Assembly: GCF_032921865.1 (NCBI RefSeq)
Contig: NZ_CP136683.1
Location: 62,001-126,000, forward strand
Direction: 5' to 3'
Length of the DNA: 64,000 nucleotides
Source of the DNA: Thalassospira lucentensis
Lineage (GTDB): Bacteria; Pseudomonadota; Alphaproteobacteria; Rhodospirillales; Thalassospiraceae
The notes beneath the pieces were generated by a model. That model was not told the DNA's origin, made no database searches, and saw only the letters and a list, made by a program, of their open reading frames with translations. Below, in pieces: positions 1 to 9,398 of this stretch (the stretch's first letter is position 1; each line of letters starts with the position of its first letter). The position numbers and the translations under genes were made by a program.

Positions 1-705
1 CAAGAAGGGTTGAAAGCTGAAATGCCAGCCAGACGCATGGACGCTCCGTTGCTGACAATGGCGGACATGGGAATGGATCACGGTAGCATGGCCGGAATGG
101 ATCATTCTTCGATGGGCAGTGGTAACGAGAACGGTATGGCTGGAATGGACCATTCGAATATGGCCGGAATGGATCATTCTCAGATGGGAATGTCCAAAGA
201 TGATCCCTTCTATGCCGCTGGAAGTGGTTTGACACCAAAAGCAGCCAATGGCGGAAAGTTCCTCTCCTATGCCGACCTGAAGGCACAGAAGCCTTTGTAC
301 CCTGAACGGCCTGCAACGCGTGAAATTGAACTGCGCCTTACCGGAAACATGGAACGCTATACGTGGTCAATCAATGGCGTCAAATATGAAGATGCAGAAC
401 CTATCCGCTTGAAATATGGCGAACGGGTGCGCTTCAAGTTCGTCAATGAGACCATGATGTCACACCCGATGCATTTGCACGGGATGTGGTCAATCCTCGA
501 TACTGGCAACGGTAAATGGGATCCGGTTAAACACACCATCAATATCAACCCTGGCATGACCGTTTATTCGGAAACCGAAGTTGATGAACCTGGGCAATGG
601 GCTTTCCACTGTCACCTTAGCTATCACATGGCTTCTGGCATGTTCCGAAAAGTGGTTGTAGAGGGCGGTCCAGCCGTCGCGGCACTTGAGAATGGAGTTC
701 AATAA
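1..705 (+). CDS. pcoA: Copper-resistance multicopper oxidase, C-terminal part (5' end outside window)
   Basis: This is the C-terminal 234 residues of a PcoA/CopA-type periplasmic multicopper oxidase, which oxidises Cu(I) and sequesters copper. The frame is open from base 1, so the gene begins before the window. A Met/His/Asp-rich stretch with repeated MDHSxMxGM units, typical of copper-binding insertions in this family, is followed by the last cupredoxin domain. Its copper ligands HPMHLHGM (about residue 155 of the fragment) and HCHLSYHMASGM (about residue 203) match the family's type 1/2/3 site signatures. The stop lies 2 bases before the start of the pcoB-like gene, so the two are surely co-transcribed. 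Family assignment is firm; the exact substrate is inferred from context. Confidence 0.93.
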   Translation, partial: QEGLKAEMPARRMDAPLLTMADMGMDHGSMAGMDHSSMGSGNENGMAGMDHSNMAGMDHSQMGMSKDDPFYAAGSGLTPKAANGGKFLSYADLKAQKPLYPERPATREIELRLTGNMERYTWSINGVKYEDAEPIRLKYGERVRFKFVNETMMSHPMHLHGMWSILDTGNGKWDPVKHTININPGMTVYSETEVDEPGQWAFHCHLSYHMASGMFRKVVVEGGPAVAALENGVQ

Positions 706-707
706 CA

Positions 708-1430
708 ATGAAAACACTAACTTTGGCCGCGATTGGTGGTGGTGTTCTTTCCACGATCCTGTCCTTCTCGTTCACTGCCAAAGCAGACAATCACATCTTT
801 TATGGCATTCAAATGGAGCAGTTTGAATACCGCTCTGGTGACGAAGGGGAAAATCTTTTCGTTTGGGATGGTGATGCATTTGTTGGCACCGATGAACTGA
901 AGTTACGTTGGCAAGGCGAAGGCGAGCGTGATCTCAAAAACGACCTTTACGAAAACTTCGAGAACAGACTGGTCCTGCAAACACCAATCAGCGACTTTTT
1001 CGATGCCAAAGCCGGTATTCGTCTGGATACGCCAAGCACAACAGATCGTTGGTATGGAACCGTTGGAATCATGGGGCTTGCTCCTCAATGGTTTGAAGTC
1101 GACGCTGATCTGTTTGTCAGCGAGACCGGAGACGGCAGTGCGCGGCTTGATGTTGAGTATGAAGGCTTGCTGACCAATCGTTTAATCCTCACACCTTCGC
1201 TTGAGCTGAATGCTGCGTTCTCTGACGATCGCGAGATTGAGGTCGGACGCGGGTTTTCAAGCGCAGAGATCGGACTGCGGCTTAGCTATGACCTCATCGA
1301 CCGTGCCGTTGCACCGTATATCGGGGTTGCCTATGAGCGGAAACTCGGCAAAACCGCAGACTTTGCAAAAGATGACGGCGAAGATTACGAGGCAACTTAC
1401 CTCGTAACCGGTCTCCGCCTTCTTTTCTAA
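708..1430 (+). CDS. pcoB: PcoB/CopB-family outer-membrane copper resistance protein
   Basis: The 240-residue protein has a signal peptide of about 26 residues ending FTAKA, followed by alternating beta-strand-like sequence ending in LLF with an aromatic C-terminal residue, as in outer-membrane barrels. It starts 2 bases after the multicopper oxidase stop, the classic pcoA-pcoB pairing. Motifs such as YGIQMEQFEYR and WDGDAFVGTDELKLRWQGEG are characteristic of CopB. It is shorter than many homologues because it lacks the N-terminal Met/His-rich copper-binding repeats. A strong hairpin terminator follows the stop. Confidence 0.9.
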   Translation: MKTLTLAAIGGGVLSTILSFSFTAKADNHIFYGIQMEQFEYRSGDEGENLFVWDGDAFVGTDELKLRWQGEGERDLKNDLYENFENRLVLQTPISDFFDAKAGIRLDTPSTTDRWYGTVGIMGLAPQWFEVDADLFVSETGDGSARLDVEYEGLLTNRLILTPSLELNAAFSDDREIEVGRGFSSAEIGLRLSYDLIDRAVAPYIGVAYERKLGKTADFAKDDGEDYEATYLVTGLRLLF

Positions 1431-1440
1431 GCATCACACG

Positions 1441-1470
1441 ACAGGGAGGACTTTCCTCCCTGTCTGTTTT
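1441..1470 (+). terminator. Rho-independent terminator after pcoAB
   Basis: A perfect 10-bp stem (ACAGGGAGGA / TCCTCCCTGT) with a 3-nt CTT loop is followed by CTGTTTT. It sits 10 bases after the pcoB stop and probably ends the pcoAB transcript. Confidence 0.85.
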
Positions 1471-1499
1471 GCCGAACCTTCTCAAGGAACCTAACTACA

Positions 1500-2787
1500 A
1501 TGATGGAAATCGTCCACGATATGGGGCATCGCTTGACACACTACATATCAAGCGATGCACACTGGTGGGTTCATCTTGTATTCCATTTGGTGGTGTTTGG
1601 GGTGCCGGTTGCGCTAATTATTATTCTCAGCGCGACGGGATACAGGGCTTTAAGACGCCGCAGATCTGTTCTTGCGCAACAGGCTCAAAAGCCCTCGGCA
1701 AAGAGCGGAACAGCGCTCCTGCAGTACATATTCAGAGCTTCATGGAAGCGGCAGATAAAACTGGGGCTACTGGCGACGGCCTCTTTGCCGGCTCTTTACA
1801 TGAGCCTCGAGCTTCCGAAGTTGATCATCAACAACGCCATTGAGTCAGGACATTTTCCAGTTACCTATTTAGGAATGGAGTTCTCTCAAACGATGGCTTT
1901 ACTTACTCTCTGTCTGCTTTTTTTATTGGCGATTGGCGTGCATGGCTGGCTGAAATATCAGGTTAATTTGCAATCCGGTGCGCTGGCAGAACACATGTCA
2001 CGCCGCCTACGGCTTGATATTTCAAAATTCAGCTTTCGAAAGCCATCCCCCAAAGGAGGGGAATTGATTCCGGTTATTGTGCAGGAGGTAGAGCCCGTAG
2101 CTGGATATGCTGCAGAGTCGATTGTGCTGCCTTTGTTACAAGGCGGTACATTCCTGACGATTCTGACTTTCATGCTCGTGCAAGATTTGGTTTTGGGCAT
2201 CGCCGCAACCGCACTGTTGCCGCTTCAGATTTTTGTCATCCCCAGATTCCAGAAGAAAATTAATGCTTTGTCTCGAACGCGGCTGAAGGAAGTCAGAGTT
2301 CTCGGCGAGAAGATAGGGAACATCTCAAACGATAACCAGCCAGGTGCCCGGGATATTTACGGGTCATACAAGCGACTTCACGACCTTCGTCTCTCTATCC
2401 ACAAGAACAAGTTCGCCATGAAGTCTTTAAACAATTTCATATCACAGATGACGCCCTTCTTCTTTTACACAATTGGAGGGTATCTGGTGATAAAAGGCGA
2501 TCTCACGCTCGGGGCTCTAATCGCAGTATTAACTGCATACAAAGACATGGGCGCTCCGCTAAAAGAGCTCTTTCGCTACTATCAGGCGCAAGCCGATGCT
2601 CACGTCAGATACTCCGAAATCAAACCTTACATCTCAAAGGAAATCAACAGTACGGACAACCGGCTTGCAGATGTAACGGTTCTGTCTGAAGTCGGTTAAA
2701 AAAAACGTCCCCTTAATTGAGGTAGGTCAACGTAACTCGATATTTAAGGGCATAAGTGTTACGTTACTGCCCAAAGGAAGTTTGATC
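1500..2787 (+). pseudogene. Truncated ABC exporter: transmembrane domain plus frameshifted start of the ATPase domain
   Basis: The intact reading frame (1500-2699, 399 residues) is an ABC-exporter transmembrane domain with about six hydrophobic segments and the usual inter-domain region ending RYYQAQADAHVRYSEI. No Walker A, signature or Walker B motif is present. The frame stops at TAA next to a run of eight A residues. In another frame, bases 2710-2787 encode IEVGQRNSIFKGIS followed by VTLLPKGSLI, which reads as the first beta strands of an ABC ATPase domain up to the residues before Walker A. Removing one base near 2696 would join the two frames. The remainder of the ATPase is replaced by the next gene's start at 2789. 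The gene therefore looks like a frameshifted, 3'-truncated relic; a still-translated membrane half cannot be excluded. Confidence 0.7.
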
Positions 2788-2788
2788 A

Positions 2789-3106
2789 ATGAATGCACAG
2801 CAAGCACTAATACGCGCCGTACTGATCCTGCTCGTCGGGATTAGCGCTATAATGCTTGCTCCCCATATTGCAGTCGCGTCGACTGGATCTTTTCCTGCGC
2901 ATTCTGCAGAACTCAATGGTTTTGACGTTGAACACCAGCATGACCTGGCTTCGTGCTGCCCTCAGGTTTCTTGTCACTCCACATCAGCGGTCCTTACCGA
3001 GATTATCCTACCGGTTTCCGAGTTTTCCCATGTACAGAACGGGATAGAAGAAGTGTCCCTTCAGCCGGTATCTCGGTCATGGATTTTCCAGCCTCCCATA
3101 TCCTGA
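2789..3106 (+). CDS. Small secreted Cys/His-containing protein of the copper island
   Basis: A 105-residue protein with a clear N-terminal hydrophobic signal (about residues 9-30, cleavage near VAS). A short segment EHQHDLASCCPQVSCHS contains three Cys and several His residues that could bind Cu(I). An AAGGAAG Shine-Dalgarno stands before the ATG. Comparable small secreted Cys/His proteins occur in other copper clusters, but no named family is recognised. Its start lies 2 bases beyond the last recognisable base of the ABC relic, marking a recombination joint. Confidence 0.6.
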   Translation: MNAQQALIRAVLILLVGISAIMLAPHIAVASTGSFPAHSAELNGFDVEHQHDLASCCPQVSCHSTSAVLTEIILPVSEFSHVQNGIEEVSLQPVSRSWIFQPPIS

Positions 3107-3250
3107 TCCTCCCGAACAAATAGCGAATAACTGTTCTGGGTTCTGCACCTGCCGATGGCATGCGTACAGATCGAGCCTTGGTGTTCTGCACCATGCTGCT
3201 TTCAGACGGAACAGTCATACCTAAAGGTATTTATGGGATGGCGAAGAGAA

Positions 3251-3586
3251 ATGGAAAATATTCTCAGTTGGTTGCTTTGGGGAGCCTTCATCATATTGAT
3301 GATGCGCTTTGGTTGCGGTGCTCACATGTTTGGGCACAAAAAGCACACCCACAATAAGAAACAAGCGGACGGTCAGGCTGAGGCAATCCGATGGGAGCAC
3401 CCTCAGTCCGCCGTTGACCCGGTTTGTCATAAAACTGTCGATCCGCGCATCGCCAAAACAGCCATTTATGGCGGTGAAGTATTCTACTTCTGTTCAGACA
3501 CCTGTCGTTCGAAATTTGAAGTGTCGCCAGATACCTATGTCGATGGCAGCGCAATTAGCCGACAAACTCACGTATCGCCAAGCTAG
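3251..3586 (+). CDS. Membrane-anchored YHS-domain metal-binding protein
   Basis: This 111-residue protein has one N-terminal transmembrane segment (about residues 4-20), a His/Lys-rich linker (GHKKHTHNKK) and a YHS domain (DPVCHKTVD...GEVFYFCSDTCRSKFEVSP) with the cysteine pattern typical of YHS/TRASH modules that bind soft metals. The upstream in-frame codons have poor coding character, so the ATG at 3251 is preferred. The same domain recurs at the N-terminus of the copper ATPase at 5534, suggesting a shared role in copper handling. Confidence 0.78.
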   Translation: MENILSWLLWGAFIILMMRFGCGAHMFGHKKHTHNKKQADGQAEAIRWEHPQSAVDPVCHKTVDPRIAKTAIYGGEVFYFCSDTCRSKFEVSPDTYVDGSAISRQTHVSPS

Positions 3587-3696
3587 TTCAGCGAAATCAA
3601 TAGGCGGCAGCAACAGGACCAGGGTTGACTAGTTCCCTTGGTCTCACGTGTCTTCGAATATTTGATACATACGCATAAAACAAAGGCCCGAAGAAA

Positions 3697-4146
3697 ATGA
3701 AAAAACAAATCAATTGGCCAAAGTATTTGGTTATCGGTTTTTTCGCAGTAGGGATCATCGCCATGACCCTGAATTCGTTTCTGCCCGGGAAAGATGACAT
3801 CAAAGATCTTGAACTGACCGATAGCGGGATTGCGCTCCCCAGTTTCAGCAAGGAAGCCATGGTAGGAAAGCAGCTTTTCGATATGAACTGTGCTGCTTGT
3901 CACGGACGCAATGCAACAGGCACGGAACAAGGCCCGCCACTGATGCACAGAATCTACAATCCGGGACATCATTCAGATCGCGCATTCTATCTAGCTGTTC
4001 AAAACGGGGCGAAACAACATCACTGGCCCTTCGGCGATATGCCAGCCCAACCTCAGGTAAGTTCGGAACAGGTATCGCGGATCATTCGTTATATACGCGA
4101 GCTGCAGGAAGCAAACGGCATTATGTACCAACAACATCAAATGTGA
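3697..4146 (+). CDS. Membrane-anchored c-type cytochrome
   Basis: The 149-residue protein has an uncleaved N-terminal membrane anchor (about residues 10-28) and one class I cytochrome c domain. The haem motif CAACH lies near residue 68 and a probable axial Met in DMPAQP near residue 113. Other His/Met residues (HHSDR, QQHQM) may bind copper. Single-haem cytochromes accompany many copper-resistance islands, where they are thought to pass electrons during periplasmic oxidation; the partner here is unknown. The APC permease starts 7 bases downstream, so the two are probably co-transcribed. Confidence 0.88.
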   Translation: MKKQINWPKYLVIGFFAVGIIAMTLNSFLPGKDDIKDLELTDSGIALPSFSKEAMVGKQLFDMNCAACHGRNATGTEQGPPLMHRIYNPGHHSDRAFYLAVQNGAKQHHWPFGDMPAQPQVSSEQVSRIIRYIRELQEANGIMYQQHQM

Positions 4147-4153
4147 GGCAGGG

Positions 4154-5491
4154 ATGGACCATCAGTCAGAATACAAAAAAAACAGTATCTCGCTCCTTGG
4201 CGCCATATCCATGGGCACCGGTGTTATGATCGGAGCAGGAATTTTTGCTTTGACCGGACAAATTGCCGAACTTGCAGGAAAGTGGTTCCCGTTGTCGTTC
4301 CTGTTTGGCGCACTTGTCACTGCTTTTAGTGCTTATACCTACATCAAGATGTCAAACGCCTTCCCGTCAGCGGGCGGGATTGGAATGATTCTTCAAAAAG
4401 CATACGGGCCGGGAGCCATAGCAGGTGGCGCAGCATTGCTGATGGCCTTTTCGATGGTCATCAACGAGAGTTTGGTCGCAAGAACATTCGGAACCTATGT
4501 TTTGCGGGCTTTTGACCTGACAGATAGTGAAGTTCTGATACCGATCTTGGGTGTCTGCCTGATCATTTTTGCATATGCTGTCAACAGAGCTGGCAACAAA
4601 TCGGTTGGTGTGTTTTCAATGGTCATGGCCACACTGAAGATCGGTGGAATTGCTTTGTTTGCAATTGCAGCTCTGTGGGCTGGTGGATATTCGTTCGAGC
4701 CGTCATCAACTGACGGCGCGAGTTTTCCTCTAGCCGGTTTTGTAGCATCAATTGCTCTTTCAATTCTAGCCTTCAAAGGATTCACTACGATCACGAATAG
4801 CGGCGCTGAAATCGTGAACCCTCACAAGAATGTTGGCCGTGCGATCACGTTCTCAATCCTGATTTGCGTTGTCGTATATATTCTCGTGGCGCTCGCTGTT
4901 GGCTCAAGTCTTGGCTTGGATGAACTGATAAAAGCCAAAGACTATGCCCTTGCCGAAGCCGCAGCGCCTGCATTGGGCCCTACCGGATTTTATCTGACTG
5001 TGCTGCTCGCAGTCGTTGCGACGGCCTCCGGTTTACTTGCAAGCGTGTTTGCTGTCTCAAGAATGCTCGCGATGCTGACTGATATGGAGATGATCCCACA
5101 CAGTCATTTTGGAATGTCCGGTTCAATCAAAGACCACACGCTTGTTTACACGGTTGTCGTGGCAGCGCTGTTGACAATCTTTTTTGATTTAAGCCGGATC
5201 GCTTCACTTGGAGTGTTTTTCTATCTCGTCATGGATGTGCTCATCCACTGGGGATGTTTTAAGTATCTACGGCAGGAAATAGGTGCACGCGGCTTTGTTA
5301 TGATTACAGCGATTGTCTTCGACATCATCGTATTGCTCGTTTTCGCCGGCATGAAATTGCAAAGCGACCCATCCATTGTTCTCATTGCAACCTTGATGAT
5401 TGTTGCTGTGTTCATTTTTGAACGTTGGTTCCTGTCAAACCGGATAAACCAATCGGCCAAGGCGCACAGTCACGATCACTCAGGACATTGA
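4154..5491 (+). CDS. APC-superfamily permease
   Basis: A 445-residue inner-membrane protein with about twelve hydrophobic segments and the APC N-terminal signature GTGVMIGAGIFALTGQ near residue 17. The C-terminus carries a His-rich tail (AHSHDHSGH), which is unusual for amino-acid permeases and suggests a link with metal. The gene lies between the cytochrome and the copper ATPase on the same strand with short spacers, so it probably belongs to the copper operon. The substrate is not evident from sequence. Confidence 0.82.
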   Translation: MDHQSEYKKNSISLLGAISMGTGVMIGAGIFALTGQIAELAGKWFPLSFLFGALVTAFSAYTYIKMSNAFPSAGGIGMILQKAYGPGAIAGGAALLMAFSMVINESLVARTFGTYVLRAFDLTDSEVLIPILGVCLIIFAYAVNRAGNKSVGVFSMVMATLKIGGIALFAIAALWAGGYSFEPSSTDGASFPLAGFVASIALSILAFKGFTTITNSGAEIVNPHKNVGRAITFSILICVVVYILVALAVGSSLGLDELIKAKDYALAEAAAPALGPTGFYLTVLLAVVATASGLLASVFAVSRMLAMLTDMEMIPHSHFGMSGSIKDHTLVYTVVVAALLTIFFDLSRIASLGVFFYLVMDVLIHWGCFKYLRQEIGARGFVMITAIVFDIIVLLVFAGMKLQSDPSIVLIATLMIVAVFIFERWFLSNRINQSAKAHSHDHSGH

Positions 5492-5533
5492 TAAACCGCA
5501 GTGACATTGAGGCATAACAGCAGGAAGCAGACC

Positions 5534-7900
5534 ATGTCTGAGCATCATCATAAAAAGCACCAGCATAATCACAGAACGTCGGATCAAGCAGAACATGCAA
5601 CCGATCCTGTTTGCAGCATGTCGGTCACGCTGGATTCCGATACACCACGCTCACCGTACGGCGATGAGACATATTACTTCTGTTCCCAGAAATGTAAGAG
5701 CAAGTTCGATAGCTCTCCTGAAAGCGTATTATCCGCAAAGGAAGAGACATCTGCTGCAAACAGCGCTTCGTCATCCGCTTCTCGCCGCTACACCTGCCCG
5801 ATGCATCCGGAGATCATACGATCCGAACCTGGTTCCTGTCCGATCTGCGGAATGGCACTGGAACCGATGGATATACCAACAGAAAATGAGGAACCAAACC
5901 CCGAGATTCAAGACTTCAAAAAGAGATTCTGGTTAGGCGCAGCTCTTACGGTGCCGCTGATTGTCCTAACGATGGGGCCCTTTGTTGGTTTGGGTTTCAT
6001 CCGAGAAATGATTGGAGAACGCGTTACTCTTTGGGTTGAGTTAATTCTTGGAACGCCTGTCGTCCTGTGGTCTGGCTTCCCATTCATGGTTCGTGGATGG
6101 AATTCTGTGGTGAACCGTTCTCTCAACATGTTCACATTGATCGGGATGGGTGTTAGCGCAGCTTATATATTTAGCGTCGTCGCAGTGATTTCTCCTGACA
6201 TTTTTCCTGATGGATTCAGAGATGCACAGGGACATGTCGGTGTGTACTTCGAAGCTGCAGCTGTCATCGTTGTACTTGTGCTTCTTGGCCAACTGTTGGA
6301 ATTGGGGGCTCGGGAACGAACCGGCTCGGCAATCAAAGCGTTATTGGGTCTTGCTGCGAAAACAGCCCGCATTATTGAAGATGATGGTTCTGAACGAGAA
6401 GTTCCTCTTGAGGATGTAACCGTCGGAATGCGTTTGAGGGTTCGCCCAGGTGACAAGATACCTGTCGATGGCGTTGTCGTTGAAGGACGGTCGTCAGTTG
6501 ATGAATCCATGATTTCGGGTGAACCCGTTCCAATTGAAAAAAATCCAGATGACGATGTCACCGGAGCAACAATCAACGGAAATGGCAGCCTGATCATCCT
6601 GGCCAAACGGGTTGGCAAAGATACTGTCTTGAGCCAAATCGTTGATATGGTCTCCCATGCTCAGCGAAGCAAAGCGCCAATCCAAAAGGTTGCAGACACG
6701 GTTGCAGGCAAGTTTGTGCCTGCTGTTATCCTGGTTGCTTTGATCGCCTTCGTCGCTTGGGCCATCTGGGGGCCCGATCCGTCATTGTCATACGGGCTTG
6801 TCGCAGCGGTTGCTGTTCTGATCATTGCGTGTCCCTGCGCCCTTGGTTTGGCAACGCCGATGTCAATCATGACAGCGACCGGCCGTGGTGCACAAATTGG
6901 TGTGCTCATTAAAAATGCAGAGGCCTTGGAGCGATTTGCGAAGATCGATGTGCTCATTGTCGATAAAACCGGGACTTTGACAGAGGGTAAACCAAAACTT
7001 GCAGGTGTAATCGCCCAACCGGATTTTCAGGAGGAGGAAGTTCTTTCTGTCGCTGCGGCGCTGGAAAAGGGATCCGAACATCCATTGGCTGACGCCATTG
7101 TCAGTGCTGCTCAGGAGCGCGGATTGTCCCTTGATAAGGCAGAGGAATTTGAAGCTGTAACCGGTCAGGGCGTCACCGGAAAGGTGGGTGGCAAGTCGGT
7201 TGCCCTAGGTAATAGCAAACTCCTTCAGACTCTCAATATCGATCATTCTGCTGTTGATAAAACAGCAAATGATCGGCGAGATATGGGGGAGACGGTAATG
7301 CATGTCGTTATTGATGGAAGAATTGCCGGGCTCATTTCCGTAGCCGATCCGATCAAGGACACGACGTTGGAGGCTTTAAAGGCGCTCAAGAAGCAAGGCT
7401 TCAGAATCGTCATGGCAACCGGTGACAACCAACGAACAGCAAAATCCGTTGGCAATAAACTTTCCATTGACGAGATTCGGGCCGATGTCTCCCCAGAAGA
7501 CAAAGCCAATTTAATTATGGAACTCAAGGCTGAAGGCCATCAGGTAGCCATGGCAGGTGATGGCGTCAACGACGCCCCTGCTCTTGCTCAGGCTGATGTC
7601 GGAATTGCGATGGGTACGGGCGCTGATGTTGCAATTGAAAGTGCTGGTTTCACCCTCGTCAAAGGTGACTTGAGCGGGATTGTTAGAGCCCGAGAACTCT
7701 CGGAAGCAACGATGCGCAATATCCGGCAAAACCTCTTCTTTGCGATGGTCTATAACGCAGCCGGTGTGCCTGTTGCTGCGGGTCTGCTCTATCCGTTCTT
7801 TGGCATTCTCATCTCACCAATGTTTGCAGCTGCAGCCATGAGCTTATCCTCGGTATCAGTCATTGCGAATGCACTGAGGTTACGTCGAGCAAGTTACTAG
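5534..7900 (+). CDS. copA: P1B-type copper-exporting ATPase with N-terminal YHS and heavy-metal-binding domains
   Basis: This 788-residue ATPase pumps Cu(I) out of the cytoplasm. In order it shows a His-rich start, a YHS domain (DPVCSMSV...[16 protein letters not shown], about residues 25-65), a zinc-ribbon-like heavy-metal-binding motif (YTCPMHPEI...[10 protein letters not shown]), transmembrane helices, the actuator ISGEP, the ion-channel motif C433-P-C435, the phosphorylated D477 in DKTGT, SEHP of the nucleotide domain, and GDGVND at about 675. The usual CXXC HMA domain is replaced by YHS plus the CPMHP module, a common variant in environmental Proteobacteria. ATG 5534 is preferred over the earlier ATG at 5501 because AGGAAG precedes it. 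Confidence 0.95.
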   Translation: MSEHHHKKHQHNHRTSDQAEHATDPVCSMSVTLDSDTPRSPYGDETYYFCSQKCKSKFDSSPESVLSAKEETSAANSASSSASRRYTCPMHPEIIRSEPGSCPICGMALEPMDIPTENEEPNPEIQDFKKRFWLGAALTVPLIVLTMGPFVGLGFIREMIGERVTLWVELILGTPVVLWSGFPFMVRGWNSVVNRSLNMFTLIGMGVSAAYIFSVVAVISPDIFPDGFRDAQGHVGVYFEAAAVIVVLVLLGQLLELGARERTGSAIKALLGLAAKTARIIEDDGSEREVPLEDVTVGMRLRVRPGDKIPVDGVVVEGRSSVDESMISGEPVPIEKNPDDDVTGATINGNGSLIILAKRVGKDTVLSQIVDMVSHAQRSKAPIQKVADTVAGKFVPAVILVALIAFVAWAIWGPDPSLSYGLVAAVAVLIIACPCALGLATPMSIMTATGRGAQIGVLIKNAEALERFAKIDVLIVDKTGTLTEGKPKLAGVIAQPDFQEEEVLSVAAALEKGSEHPLADAIVSAAQERGLSLDKAEEFEAVTGQGVTGKVGGKSVALGNSKLLQTLNIDHSAVDKTANDRRDMGETVMHVVIDGRIAGLISVADPIKDTTLEALKALKKQGFRIVMATGDNQRTAKSVGNKLSIDEIRADVSPEDKANLIMELKAEGHQVAMAGDGVNDAPALAQADVGIAMGTGADVAIESAGFTLVKGDLSGIVRARELSEATMRNIRQNLFFAMVYNAAGVPVAAGLLYPFFGILISPMFAAAAMSLSSVSVIANALRLRRASY

Positions 7901-7919
7901 CATCCCAATATTGACTGAT

Positions 7920-7979
7920 TGGGCGAGGGGTGAACCAGACAAGGCTGACTTTAATACACGACAGTTCACCCCTCGCCCA
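7920..7979. terminator. Long inverted repeat after copA, probable terminator
   Basis: Perfect 16-bp arms (7920-7935 and 7964-7979) enclose 28 nt and are followed by ATTTTAAAT. It lies just after the ATPase stop and may end transcription in both directions. The long loop is atypical, so a recombination remnant is possible. Confidence 0.5.
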
Positions 7980-8012
7980 TTTTAAATGACATACCAGCCA
8001 GCACTCAGAACT

Positions 8013-8150
8013 TTAAATCTCTTCTGATCCGTTCCCAAAATTCATCTGTCGACTTTTTACACTTGGTAGCCAGAAATCTATTTTCATCGAATTAGTGTTG
8101 ATGCACTTATCTTCTAACCACCTATATAATTTGACTGAACAGTTTTTGTG
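8013..8150 (-). pseudogene. Probable C-terminal fragment of the OLD-family gene split by the IS
   Basis: On the minus strand an open frame leaves the left end of the IS and runs for about 45 codons (HKNCSVKLYRWLEDK ... NFGNGSEEI) to TAA at 8013. It has no start of its own. The OLD nuclease gene entering the right IS copy at 49630 lacks its C-terminus and ends GGEELGKDK at the junction. Joining the two across a 4-bp (or 1-bp) duplication keeps the frame and gives a plausible charged helical C-terminus. This is inference; there is no independent family motif in the fragment. Confidence 0.45.
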
Positions 8151-8210
8151 TGAATAGCCCCTGGAATTGTAGACACCCGATAGCCTATAAATTGAGGCAA
8201 GGAGTTTACG

Positions 8211-8489
8211 ATGCCCAAGAGTCATTTTACCGATGAGTTCAAGATTGATGCCGTTCGCCAGATTACCGAACGAGGCTACTCAGTAGCGGAAGTTTCTGCA
8301 CGTCTCGGTGTCAGCACACATTCCCTGTATGTGTGGAGGAAGAAGTTCAGCAAGTCCCCTGATGCGATTGCTGAAGCTGATCAACAATCATCCGAGATAC
8401 GCCGCCTGAAGCAAGAACTCGCCCGGATCACCGAGGAGCGCGATATTCTAAAAAAGGCAACCGCGTACTTCGCCAGGGATGCAAAATGA
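8211..8489 (+). CDS. IS3-family transposase OrfA
   Basis: The 92-residue OrfA has an N-terminal helix-turn-helix (FTDEFKIDAVRQ...SVAEVSARLGVSTHSLYVWRKKF) that binds the IS ends and a C-terminal leucine-zipper-like coiled coil (EIRRLKQELARITEERDILKKA) for dimerisation. The run AAAAAAG at 8450-8456 inside its 3' end is the standard IS3-family site for -1 frameshifting to make the OrfAB transposase. A purine-rich AAGGAG site precedes the ATG. Confidence 0.95.
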   Translation: MPKSHFTDEFKIDAVRQITERGYSVAEVSARLGVSTHSLYVWRKKFSKSPDAIAEADQQSSEIRRLKQELARITEERDILKKATAYFARDAK

Positions 8490-9343
8490 GGTACGCGTTT
8501 ATTGACCAGCATCGCCGGGTCTATTCGGTCCGCACCATGTGCCGGTGTTTGCAGGTTCATCCCAGTGGCTTTTATGCCTGGCAGAAGAAACCACACAGCG
8601 CCCGGTTTCTGGAAGACCAAAGGCAGACCGCGCTTGTTCGCCAGATATGGGAAGATAGCGGTCAGGTATATGGCTACCGCAAGATCCATGATGATCTGAT
8701 GGATATGGGAGAGCGTTGCAGCCCGAACCGTGTGGCCCGACTGGCCCGCAATGCAGGCATACGCGCGCGGATCGGTTACAAGAAGCGTCCCGGCAAATAT
8801 GGCGGCAAACCGGCTGTCGTCGCTGACAACAAACTGGATCGGCAGTTTGATACCGCCAGACCAAATACCGCTTGGGTGACCGATATCACCTATATCAAGA
8901 CACAGGAAGGATTTGCGTATCTTGCCGTCGTCATTGACCTTTATTCCCGCATGGTGGTTGGCTGGGCATTGAAGCAGCGACAAGATACAAATGTTGTTCT
9001 GCAAGCATTGCTGATGGCCGTCTGGCGGCGAAAGCCAAAGAACAGGGTACTGATCCATTCTGATCAGGGTTCCCAATATACCAGCATCGACTGGGCCGCT
9101 TTCCTTCGTCAGCACGATCTGGAACATAGTATGAGCCGCCGCGGAAACTGTTATGACAATGCTGTTGCCGAAAGTTTCTTTAACTTGCTTAAACGCGAAC
9201 GCATCCGCCGCAGGGTTTATAAATCACGGGATGAGGCACGTCAGGACGTCTTCGACTACATAGAAATGTTCTATAACCCGAAGCGCAAACATAGTACCAA
9301 TGGGATGTTGTCACCCGTCGAATTCGAAAGACGACAAATCTGA
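8486..9343 (+). CDS. IS3-family transposase OrfB (DDE integrase)
   Basis: The 285-residue OrfB has the HTH_21-like segment (YGYRKIHDDL) and an rve DDE catalytic core: D in WVTDITYI, D in HSDQGSQYTS and E in NAVAESFFNLLKRE. The C-terminus YIEMFYNPKRKHSTNGMLSPVEFE is typical of the family. It overlaps orfA by the 4-base ATGA and is normally made as an OrfAB fusion by frameshifting. It appears intact and potentially active. Confidence 0.95.
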   Translation: MRYAFIDQHRRVYSVRTMCRCLQVHPSGFYAWQKKPHSARFLEDQRQTALVRQIWEDSGQVYGYRKIHDDLMDMGERCSPNRVARLARNAGIRARIGYKKRPGKYGGKPAVVADNKLDRQFDTARPNTAWVTDITYIKTQEGFAYLAVVIDLYSRMVVGWALKQRQDTNVVLQALLMAVWRRKPKNRVLIHSDQGSQYTSIDWAAFLRQHDLEHSMSRRGNCYDNAVAESFFNLLKRERIRRRVYKSRDEARQDVFDYIEMFYNPKRKHSTNGMLSPVEFERRQI

Positions 9344-9398
9344 TCAATCCGGGTGTCTACAATTCCAGGGGCTATTCAGTTAATTCAGAATAGGGAAC

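Larger units (their letters stand above)
8151..9378 (+). mobile_element. IS3-family insertion sequence (IS51-like), left copy
   Basis: A complete 1228-bp element bounded by near-perfect terminal inverted repeats of about 29 bp that begin TGAATAGCCCCTGG and end with its complement. It carries orfA and orfB overlapping by 4 bp, with an A6G slippage heptamer (8450-8456) whose -1 shift leads into the open orfB frame. Left flank bases are GTG and right flank GTT, so no clear target duplication flanks this copy as it stands. An apparently identical copy in the same orientation lies 40,251 bp downstream. Confidence 0.95.

Noticed and set aside
8381..9127. 248-codon minus-strand frame inside the IS (and its twin at 48632-49378)
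   Set aside because: It is antisense to orfB and merely shadows its codon pattern; no start signal or known motif.
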